From NCBI GenBank assembly GCA_003693505.1, contig QUZD01000012.1:35196-99195 (forward strand): a stretch of DNA of 64,000 bases, written 5' to 3'. The stretch comes from Pseudonectria foliicola (lineage: Eukaryota > Ascomycota > Sordariomycetes > Hypocreales > Nectriaceae). The translations under genes were made by a program, and so were the position numbers. Below the pieces are notes generated by a model. It made no database searches and was not told where the DNA came from. It saw only the letters and a program-made list of their open reading frames with translations. This document shows, piece after piece, positions 54,839-64,000 of the stretch. Each line of letters opens with the position of its first letter. Within the stretch, counting starts at the first letter, position 1.

Positions 54839-57800
54839 GTTTCGACGCAAACGGGCTCTTCCTTTCGACAAATCAAACGGCGAGGATTCGAGCGTACGAT
54901 CATGAATATTATCGACTTTATGTTTGGCGCATGGCGAAACGAGCGGCAGTCACGTTGGCAAACGAGAACAATCGATACAGGTGCCGCAGGTCCGAAAGCA
55001 CTTGACTGAGACGACTCCCTGGCACTGTATATGGGCAAACTACACCCGGCGATGCGAGTTTGCGTTGCATTGGCCTTGAGGCGGAACATCGACACGCATC
55101 GGTCCTAGTCTGTGCGGCCTGGTGCGTTGCGCTGTGATACACGACGAGTTATCATATCGACTCCTCATGACCTATAGTTCTCGCGCACGACTTGAAAGGC
55201 GACGGCTATTGGCAGGCGCCCATGCGAAGCTGGCCGAGAAGGTTTGTAGGTCATATCAGCCATCTGGTGTCGAGCCGTACTTGCTCCTGCCTCGGGAAAC
55301 GAACACTTTCTCATTAAACGCGATCCGAGTGGCGGTAGCATATCGAGCAACTAATAATAATCTATTCAAGAAATGCTCTGGCGCAAGCAGACTCTCATGT
55401 ATCGGAGTGAGAAGATGCTGTGTTCTCGTGGTCAACTCAACGTGCTCACTGAGTGTCGTCCAACCATGGCCGACCACCACTGATGTATACACCACAGACG
55501 TAGGTAAAACGAACATGGGTTTACTGAAGCCGCACTCAACTAGAGGTCCTCTGCGTTCAGCTTTTAGATGGTGAGGCACGTATTAATAGCCAACGACTGG
55601 AAGAGAAGGACTTATGTCTCCAAGCGCAACACTACCGACGGAAAGCACGGCACTTGAGTGTCCAACGTATCGGAGAATGAAGCAGCTGTCGATACTTGAA
55701 ACGAAGTTTTGGCAAGAGTCTCTTTTTTCTTGGTTTCTTTTTAACGAAAAAATAGAAGAAAATAGACAGCTACTGGGGTAAACTCTTGATAATACCACGA
55801 TCCTAAGTCTACCAATTGCCCCTGCAGCAAGTCTGGTGATAGATAGGTCTGTTGTTGAAACCGATGCGTGGCTGAGCAAGGGGTTACACAGCTAGATACA
55901 CTTCTGTAACAGAGCGGAACTGGAAACAGAGAGCACCCTACCCGGGCAGGCATGGGCTAGACATGAAGCACAGTAGAAGCTCGATTCACGGTATGTAGAA
56001 TCGTTCCGTCGTTCCTTCGGAGCGGAACCCACATCGACCCCGTACCTGAGATCGATGCGTCACAACTCGACCTCGGACGACGCTTGCCCTGGTGCGCGGC
56101 ATCTACGGCACTAACACCACAACAACATAGTCTATGTCCTGTAGAGGGCACATATGATGTGAGGACATGTAATGCGCCCTACTACAGTACATACATCCAG
56201 GAAATGGAGTGCCTTGACTAATTGATGGCCGCTAACACTGCGCTCCCAGACGATATCAATGCAGTGGGAGATTGGCCATCCCGACCAGGGCGGCACGGAC
56301 AACGTCCGGGCCCTGTTGTGACGTGACGGCGGCAGAGCTTCCCGCCTCATTCTCGCAGATGCAAGCGGCTGACTCGCAGCACGCACGCACGCACGCACAC
56401 ACCTCGCTCCAGCCTGCTGCTACTGTAGTTGGCAACTTAGTAGGATTGCAAAACTCCTACGGATACACGGGGCCCTTTTTTTTCCTTCTCTGGCGCTGCA
56501 AATCTCTTGCTTTGTTGGCGCGGCGCAGTGCGGCGCATGTCTTCTCTTGGAGGAAGCTAAGCGCCTCTCGGATACGTCGCATTGCGTCAAACACATGACG
56601 ACGCCGAGGTAAAGGATGGATCGCACCATTATCTAGAATGCCGTCTTTGGACTGTCGTTTGAGCCCGTGGCCCTCGACACGAACAAACAGGGAGACACGG
56701 GTGCGGACTTTGGAGCTACAGAGTACGAGTGTGCGATGCGGTACGGTGCGGTACGGTGCGGTGCGGTGCGGTCCATTGCGTTGAGAATGCAACCACCAAC
56801 GAGCAACCACATCCAAGTCATGGGCTCTTTATGAGGCGAGCAGACGGTTGGACGAGACTACAGTCAATCACTTGCAAGGCATATTTGCGTCTCAAGGCCG
56901 ATGGGCAGGGCCGCAGGGGTCAGTCAGGGTTGTGCAGCCGTGGAGCAGAAGAAACAAAGAGAAGAAGCAAGGCAGCATGGATTACGGAGTACAGGAACAC
57001 CAACAGGCGGCTGACATAGGCTGTGCACCCATACCAGAGAGAGGGAGAGAGCAAACCCCCGCTGTATTACCAAGGTCAGCAGCATTGGATGGGGGCATTG
57101 TAATACTGCACTGCATGTTGTGTGATGCTGCTATGGATGGATGCCCAGGAGCAAGAGGGCCAGGGCAGAGGTCGGCATTTCGTATCTCGACCAGCTAGGC
57201 ATGCATGGCATGGCATAGCATGGCGCTATCGCAGTGCCGCCTGAGCCGGCTGCAGCGGGCTCTCTGGGCACTTTTTTATTGCAGCGCAACATTGGACTGG
57301 CCGCGTGACCGTCTGCAAATGACGCCTCACCGAGGACACGGAGAAGCGGTCGAGGGATGGAAAGACGGTTGCTGATGTGGCTTATGCAGTGGTGTCGACC
57401 TTGCAAGAGACGGACAAACAGACGGATGGTGGGTGCACAGCCGCTTGGCACGCACTTGGAGCCTTGGAGGCCGCGCTTGCGCTCGCTCATGCCCGAGAGT
57501 CTACAGACCTGGAATGAAATCAGCGACTCAAGGTTTCCCGCCGCATCGCATCGCTTGTTTGTGGCAGGAGATTTGCATCGGCGGACGACGATGCGAGGGC
57601 GTGCCGAGGCGAAATGAGGTGAGCGGGTGGGTGTGAGACGTAAGGCAAGCAAGCAAGGCGAGCAAGGCAAGCAATCGAGGCAATGCAGAGGAACGCTCTG
57701 CGACTTGAGCGCTGGCCCGTTCGAAACGGAGCTACTGTACAGATTACAGATGAGAGCCCGCATTACTCATGCGGTCCGATAGTCGGGAAACTGGCCGTGT

Positions 57801-58468
57801 CATGTTGACGGGCACATGTCTGTCAGGTTATTTCTGGCGCCGCAAAACGTTTCAGCGACTGGGCTGGGTTTCAGACGCTCGGCTCCTTGCGCTCTGGCAG
57901 GCCGCGATACGTCCGGGCCAGGACGACGCCATGATGGGGACGGAAACGGTGGACCTGGAGAACAAAGGAAGACGGATTTTCTGGGACCAAGCACCGATTA
58001 CATATCTACTGTACTGTAGTACGGGCGCGCCGTTTGCCTTGCCACTGGCAGCCGAGGTACCTAGGCTTGCTAGGTAGGTAAGGCATCTGGGAGACGCTCT
58101 AGATGCTATTGTATATACATACATGTAGACTATCTACGTGCCCTGAATCAGGACGTGGTGGGTAGTAAAGTTGTGTATCACCACCTCGCCGATACAGACC
58201 CGGAGGGAGACATTTGCTCCATGAACGGATGATGTTCCCGCAAATGCAACATTGGCCGTCGCCGCCGCCCTCCCTTGGCAAAAAGCAAGGGAGGCGAAAC
58301 GATCAACGGATTTCCGTACATGCTAATCTGTACGGAGCATGTAGTACAGGCAACAGAGCCATTATGGAAATGACCAGATGCAACGAGATGGACGATCTGT
58401 TGCTGGATGAATCATTCATCATTGCCAAGGGGGCGCCAACCACATGCTACCTAAGGTACCTACATGTA
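54839..58468. other. 3.6-kb gene-free region
   Basis: No supportable gene. ORFs such as 55122-55574 (non-ATG start) and 57131-57763 have no motif. Contains ACGC repeats (56382-56398), a GGTGC/GGTAC array, and TACCTAGG motifs (58055-58082). The last few hundred bp show no transposon sequence beyond the mariner copy that begins at 58469. Confidence 0.5.
56735..56776. repeat. (GGTAC/GGTGC)n pentanucleotide array
   Basis: About eight CGGTG/CGGTA units. A similar CCGCA array occurs at 60779-60805. Confidence 0.85.
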
Positions 58469-58498
58469 CAGCGGATGGACAAAAATTCCGCGTGATTT
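58469..58498 (+). repeat. Left terminal inverted repeat of the mariner copy
   Basis: Begins CAGCGGATGGACAAAAATTC and continues CGCGTGATTT. It matches the right end at 20 of 22 positions over TGGACA...GATTT, with two transitions. Confidence 0.9.
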
Positions 58499-58652
58499 GC
58501 AAATATGCCCCACTTTACATACCAGCCGCACTCTAAGGGATAGATTTTAACTCTATATTGCACAACTAATTGAAGGTCAATTAAATAGTAATAATAAGCA
58601 TATTAAAGCCGGAAAGTAGCTCTTTCAATTGGTATAGCTAATAGTATGTATA

Positions 58653-59752
58653 CTAGCTATTGGCGGCGATAATAGCCTCTATACGCTAGGGCATAGATTC
58701 AATGAGGTCGTTGATAACCTCCTCCTCTATGTCATGCCAAACTGCCGCTACAGCCTCACAAAGTCGCTGGAGACTCTCCTCATTGCGTGGCATATCAGCT
58801 AGGTCAGGGTAGGCCTTCATGATCCTAACCTTTAGGATATTCTATAAGTTCTCAATCGGGTTGAGGTCAGGAGAGTACGGGGGCCAATCGACCAGGTCAA
58901 TACCGTATACCTAGCACTATTTAGTCAACCACTCCTTCATAACCGTTGCGTTAAATATAGGTACGTTATTATAATAGTAAGTCATACCCGGCTCTACTAT
59001 TATAGGGAGGTTTTCGTCAAGGTAGGCCTAAATTCGGCGCCCTATGACGCTATTACGCTTAGAGTTAGGGTCTCCTTTAAGGGCTATAAGAGTTGACCGA
59101 TTTCCCTAGGTAATAGCGCTAAAGAATATCTATAAATACCTCGTAGGTTTCCTCTTTAGCTATACGTTCTTTTAGTATAATCTCTCGAACTAGGAAGTTA
59201 TAAGTATTTAATAGCGGCTAAAGGAAGGGGATATACACGCTTATAGAATACCTATTTCTACTTATCGCTATCTCTACGAGCTATAGAGGTTTCATTAGAG
59301 AAGATCTAGCGTTTCTAGAAGGATAGTAGCATCCTTTAATACTTTCTTATAAAGTCTAGCCGCTTACGTACATTAACTTCGCCAAGAAGTAGCCGCCGTA
59401 GTGCTTTAAAGTATTAAATACCTTCCTTCTAGAGGAACCTAATAAAGGTCCTAGTATAGCATATAAGAGCGCATTTATCGCGTAAATCGCCCGGCCGGAT
59501 AAAAGGGTCGTCGTTAATAAGCCGTAATATATACCTCTTATCTCGTGGTTAGATAATAGGGGGCCTCCCTAACCGCGGTAAGCTAGCTACTTCATTCTAG
59601 TGTTTATACCGCTCTACGATACCAGGCACGGTACGCTCTAGCACGCCCTCTTTTACCGCGATTTCTTTAATTAGAAGGCCATACTCCTTATGCATAATAA
59701 TGCGCGTCCTCTGAGGCGTACTATAGTGCTTTTTTCGGGCTACTATAGGCAT
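58653..59752 (-). pseudogene. Transposase remnant of the Tc1/mariner element
   Basis: Reading from ATG 59752, the N-terminus (PIVARKKHYSTPQRTRIIMH, then EYGLLIKEIAVKEG) looks like the HTH region of Tc1-type transposases. Near the C-terminus WPPYSPDLNPIENL is followed by TAG where the conserved Trp belongs. Further on NDLIESMP is followed by TAG in place of Arg/Gln, then RIEAIIAAN before the terminal stop at 58655-58653. Two more TAG codons lie near 58914-58922. At the second catalytic Asp position the codon now reads Asn (AAT). I see no way for this copy to make an active enzyme. Confidence 0.9.
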
Positions 59753-59824
59753 ATTTAGGCGTGTAATAGCTGTTTTCGTTGACGGGTAGGTTTCGCGTTT
59801 TAGTGTTGAAGGTTAAGGTGGGGA

Positions 59825-59854
59825 AAATCGCGCGGAATTTCTGTCCACCGATTG
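59825..59854 (-). repeat. Right terminal inverted repeat of the mariner copy
   Basis: On the minus strand it begins CAATCGGTGGACAGAAATTC and continues CGCGCGATTT, the partner of 58469-58498. Confidence 0.9.
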
Positions 59855-62297
59855 TACCACACCAACACACCACTACAGCACCACGACCGCCCGCCACCAC
59901 CGTCGTTGTCGTCCGATATCGTCCCTGCATGATGCATGCCTACATACAGCTCGTCCCAATGCCTGGATGTTCCTGGACGTCCTCTCGACTCCCGTGTAGC
60001 GCATGTCAATTGTGTGTGGCCGCCTTGAACAGGCGGCGCCCACTCAGCCAGTCCCAGGGATGCCCTTTCCAGGGATGCCCTTTCCAGCCAGCCCAGCGTA
60101 CAATAGCATGAAACCTTGCAAGGCCGATGGGCCAAGGTACATCTGTATAGTATGGAGCTGCAAGCTCCTTCTCATGTATTATACATACCACGACGCTGCA
60201 CTTTTAATATCGCCAGTGCCTCCACCGGTCGGCGGCTTCTGGCGTCCATCCGTACGATGCGAGATGGAAGGGGGTCAAGTCCTGGGGCTTGGGGGTCCAA
60301 TGTACCGTCACGACTCCGTACTTACATGTCCATGCCTTGCATGGCCTAGCGGGAAACCCCACATCCATCGCTGGTGCCATCGTCAGTGCTCTTTCTCCCA
60401 CGGCCGAACCGAGGCAGCTTGGTGGTCCCCCCCCCGGTATCGTCCAGTCCCAGGAACCAGTCGCGCCTACGTATAAACTCCCAGTCACCTGGTACCACGG
60501 CGCTGGGATGAGGCCCGCAGACTACGTACCTGACTAATTACTGTACTATATGTACCTATGGCGGTGGGTGGCTCGCGCCGTGATTCGCCACGAGCCCACA
60601 ATGCATCTTGAGGCTGCGATCCGGCCTGGCCCAGCCATCGTGTCTTTTCCTCCTGCTGTGCCTCACTCTCTCCCTCTCACCATCTCCCTCTCTCTCTTGT
60701 GCGTCTGGGGCGGTTGACCACATCCACGCCCGCCCAAGTCGATGTGCGCACCGCTTATCGGGTGGCACCACGGCTACCGTACCGCACCGCACCGCACCGC
60801 ACCTAGTGCCCACACCCCACGTCACCGCGAGACACGGCGGATGATGTGTTCACCTGGAATACGACCAAGGCTGCGTGCCGGCGGTCGATTTTCGGGTGCA
60901 TGTACAGATTACTATACGCCAACAATGCCTGCCTCTCTGGACTGAACATCAACATGTGAAGCCATGCATGGATGCGTATGGAAGGTGACTGATGGTCCGT
61001 AATTTACAGTAGTACATTAGATGTACTGTAATCAATTGGAAGCCTGCCTGGTGTAGAAGGGATGTACGCTGTAAATGGGCGGCTTTTCTTTACTAAGCAT
61101 GCAACATGACTCCACGGCTATGATATCCCATGTCACGAACGGTGGCGGAGGGGGAGAAGGAGGAGAAGGACTGGAGGACCAATAGTCCCGCATCTTGTTG
61201 ATCCTTGTTGTGTCGCTGCTGGCCAGTTTGGTTGGGGAGGCAAGGCGCAGAGCAGAGTTGGGTGAGTACTCCGTGGATGGCGAGTAAGTAATGCGCTGGG
61301 AGAATCCCTAGCCCGGAAAAGGCCAGCACCGAGACAGAGCCATTCCTCTCAGATGATGACTCGGGCGTTCCCAGGCACGTCCACCACCACCACCACTACG
61401 ACGGAGGGCTTGGAGGGCTTGGACTCCCACTTTTACAGTGCGCTTCTGGTCCGCTTCTAGATGCGCGACGGATGGATCCCCTTCCCCTGGGGCCATTGGG
61501 CTACCGCTACACACAGTAGCACGGACGTGAGGCCTACTGGCCAAGTTGGCTCATCCCCCTCCGTCACAGGGGTCCTCTGACGCTCCACTTGCTACGTGGG
61601 ATAAACATGGCTCGGGAACCTTAGCGCCTGCAATCCGTAAGTTTTTTTTTTTCGCCCTTCCCCTCTGGGGTGATGGCGTGTGGCGTGGCGCTGGTGCGCC
61701 ACCTTGAGAATGCCTAAATGGGACACGGTATACTCCGTCGGAAGCATCGTGTGGAGGGTTAATCAGAATCTGCAGATTCGCAGATTTTGATACCCTTGGT
61801 GTCGTCAATCGCTCCATGCCGATGGATGGAGGGTTGGAAACACCGAGGGGCAACGGCCCCAGGCAAAATTTTAGCCTCTGGGCGATGCGTTCCCTTTGTA
61901 CAATACCCTTCTGAGCTCCGAAACCCGATCCGACACGTCCCTTGAGACTCAGGCACTGGCGCCCCATGGCTTGAGCTACGTATTGGCTATTGCCGAGTTG
62001 TCTCTCGACGGCTTCCCTTGCATGCCTACATTTCCCATGTCGCCATATCACATTTCGCCATGGTCTGACTCGTCCTCCCGTGTCGGTGTCCATATCATAA
62101 AGCCACATGCTTTTTACACTACAAGTCATCTGTGGCGTCTGAGCTCTGGATGGGCAGGGAAAATAACAAGGAAACTGTTACCTTGCACAGACGGGCAGGA
62201 CAGAGGGGGAAGAGGAGGGCCAGCGGGCCAACGGCCGGCGATGTTACAGATGGGTATGCTAACTGATCTGTACTCACCGGCAGTTCACCACACAAGA

Positions 62298-62321
62298 CAA
62301 CAACAACAACAACAACAACAG
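62298..62321. repeat. (CAA)n triplet repeat
   Basis: Eight CAA units. Confidence 0.9.
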
Positions 62322-63133
62322 CATGAACCCGAACCAGCCAGACCGAGATATATACCATGCGCTATTACAGGCCGTTGGCTGTTTTCTCGGTCAAGACCCA
62401 CTGTTCAGCTCCGACATTGACGCTGACGTTGGAGCATTGAGCAGTCGTTGAAACCGACCCCGTAATGTAATCTCACAGCCTCGAGCACTGCATTTACCAT
62501 GTATGTACCAACATTTTGCCTTGCCTCCTACAGCACATGGCACACAGACACGGTACGGTACCTGCTGGCCGATGCAAGGTACCTCCTTTGCCATGCCCTT
62601 TTGTCGGGTCGGCGAGATAGTCAGTCCCTGGCCCCAACAGCCACATCGCGCACCTAACTGTAACTTACGGGCTCCAGTCCCAAAGAGGCCAAGTACTCTT
62701 GAGGTACTTGCGACCATGGTAACAAGGGCGGCAATGTCTCCGCCGCCCTTGAGACGACACACTCAGATAATCCGTACCCGTACTGTACCTGGCTGGTATC
62801 CATCATGACGGAAGCCGCCCCGGGGCGCTCCAAGGGCGCTTCAGGGTGCTCCAAGGGGAAATGGGGGCCACCTAGCAGCTAGGTACGTACTTCTTAGCGT
62901 ACTCTGGGCGATATCAGCGCTATACCTTACCCATTCAGGGATCTGTTCGGTCATGCCACGCCAATGCCGGCTCGGGCAACCCCTGGGAAGGTTCCTTTTC
63001 TTCTTACTTTTGGGCTTTGCCTCTCTTTGCGCGGGATCCGGCGCCCACCTCACTCTGACTCCATGCCGCCCTCCGGCCGGCGGCGGCGTTGGCGTCCCTC
63101 GTTACTTTGTCTTGCAGTGCAGTGCAGTGCTGC

Positions 63134-63252
63134 GTAGAGCGTAGAGCGTAGAGCGTAGAGCGTAGAGCGTAGAGCGTAGAGCGTAGAGCGTAGAGCGTAG
63201 AGCGTAGAGCGTAGAGCGTAGAGCGTAGAGCGTAGAGCGTAGAGCGTAGAGC
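63134..63252. repeat. 7-bp minisatellite (GTAGAGC)17
   Basis: Seventeen perfect head-to-tail copies, 119 bp. The 7-bp period makes all three minus-strand frames open, which explains three overlapping spurious ORFs. Confidence 0.97.
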
Positions 63253-63660
63253 GTACAGCATGTACAGTATGTTCCAGGCGGTACTCGGTACGACATGTGG
63301 CATTGAGTACTAAGGTACTATGACATTGCATGCCGGCGGCCCTGGAACCAGCTGGTGCCGCATCCATGTTCCGGCTGGGTCACCACCGGGGACACTACTG
63401 GGGGCGCCGCTGGGGCATGCTGGAGCGTACTACAGTATGTACTGGAGTGTTGGAGCATGCTGGAGCCACCAGCGGGCCACCCACACACCGCGCGCGCCAG
63501 CTAGGCTGCTTGGCCAGGCTGGCATGGGCCGGCATGGTTTCTTAGTCGCCAGGGTCGCCTCTCGCCTCAGCGGCGCTCGTTGCGCTGTGGATTGTGGGCT
63601 GTGTGGGCTGTGGACTGTAGGCTGCGGATGTGGGTGTGTACCATACAGTAGCAAGTACTA

Positions 63661-63691
63661 TGTGTGCGTGTGTGTGCGTGTGTGTGTGTGT
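63661..63691. repeat. (GT)n dinucleotide microsatellite
   Basis: GT/GTGC-rich run of about 30 bp. Confidence 0.9.
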
Positions 63692-64000
63692 GGACATGTG
63701 CCTGTCTTGTCGTCTCTCGCTGTGCTGGTGCTCCGTGCTCCGTGCTCTCCGTGCGGTGTTGTGTTGTGTGTGGGCGCAAGTACAGTACTGTGTAGTAGCG
63801 CAATACTTGGGATCCGTAGTGGCAGCCGTATGCGCATGTAAGTATACGGAGTACGGTACCGTACGTGCATGTTTGAGTCGAGTGAGCGACTCGGGCCTGG
63901 CCTGGCGTGGCCTCTTGTTTCTACCTCCGTCCATGGCCCATGTTTTAGGGAATCTTAACTTGGCTCCCTCCTTCTCTTCCTGCTCCCTTTCCCTCACCCT

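Larger units (their letters stand above)
58469..59854 (-). mobile_element. Degenerate Tc1/mariner transposon, RIP-mutated
   Basis: A 1386-bp element bounded by imperfect terminal inverted repeats and by TA dinucleotides at 58467-58468 and 59855-59856 (the mariner target-site duplication). Inside, the minus strand carries a broken transposase. The interior is far more AT-rich than the flanks, especially 58900-59750. Stops sit where Trp (TGG) or Gln (CAG) codons are expected, the pattern left by CpA-to-TpA mutation (RIP). Length and structure fit a full-length copy inactivated by point mutation rather than deletion. Confidence 0.93.
59855..64000. other. 4.1-kb gene-free right end
   Basis: No supportable gene. 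Holds (CCGCA)n (60779-60805), (CAA)n (62298-62321), a 7-bp minisatellite, a GT microsatellite (63661-63691), poly-T (61640-61650) and frequent TACTGTA/GTACGGTACC motifs. ORFs such as 61551-62129 have no domain. Confidence 0.5.

Noticed and set aside
57131..57763. 210-codon minus-strand ORF with an ATG start
   Set aside because: No motif, hydrophobic pattern or splice support; random-like composition in a gene-poor region. Could be revisited with RNA evidence.
61551..62129. 192-codon minus-strand ORF
   Set aside because: No recognisable domain and no neighbouring support.
63004..63367. Three overlapping minus-strand ORFs of repeated Leu-Tyr-Ala-Arg-Ser units
   Set aside because: All are translations of the 7-bp minisatellite in different frames.

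Overview
This 64-kb window looks like nuclear DNA of a filamentous ascomycete, most likely a sordariomycete. I infer this from short introns (about 55-140 nt) with CTAAC-type branch points close to the acceptor, from fungus-specific genes (a HET-C heterokaryon-incompatibility gene, a PYR4 orotidylate decarboxylase with the long internal insertion of Pezizomycotina, a reductive iron-assimilation pair), and from a Tc1/mariner copy carrying RIP-type mutations. The genus is not determined. All exon models are conceptual, but the reading frames close exactly in every spliced gene that lies wholly inside the window.

Layout. 1-2002 (-): 5' part of an unrecognised coiled-coil protein. 3624-5518 (-): RBM39/Rsd1 splicing factor. 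6171-7430 (-): sphingolipid fatty-acid 2-hydroxylase SCS7. 9053-11635 (+): HET-C. 12198-14186 (-): mitochondrial PP2C phosphatase (PTC6 type). 15179-16671 (+): BTB-like protein. 17005-18322 (-): iron permease FTR1. 20607-22773 (+): multicopper ferroxidase FET3. 23513-24585 (-): phosphatidylinositol synthase PIS1. 29393-30496 (+): PYR4. 35406-37262 (+): CCCH zinc-finger protein. 37922-38746 (+): SRP19/Sec65. 39156-43241 (-): dynactin p150-Glued. 44170-46508 (-): HMG-box regulator. 48882-50498 (-): RVB1. 51085-52476 (-): EamA/DMT transporter. 53508-54036 (-): TAF13. 54462-54838 (+): KSH1, a tiny four-exon gene. The last 9 kb has no convincing gene; it holds a 1.39-kb RIP-degraded Tc1/mariner element (58469-59854) and many simple repeats.

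How genes work together. FTR1 and FET3 are divergent and encode the two halves of the plasma-membrane high-affinity iron uptake complex. Their 2.3-kb shared intergenic region carries an exact ATCWGATAA site (the consensus of SreA-type iron repressors) abutting an inverted CCAAT box, plus a duplicated 12-mer holding an 8/9 match. The other genes are mainly housekeeping (splicing, TFIID, chromatin remodelling, SRP, dynein transport, early secretory pathway, lipid and pyrimidine synthesis) with no operon-like logic.

Structural points of interest: a 28-nt microexon followed by a GC-AG intron in HET-C; a KSH1 first coding exon that is only the start codon; several stop-free introns of a length divisible by three; dispersed TACCTAGGTA/TACTGTA motifs; and abundant 5-7 nt tandem repeats in promoters.
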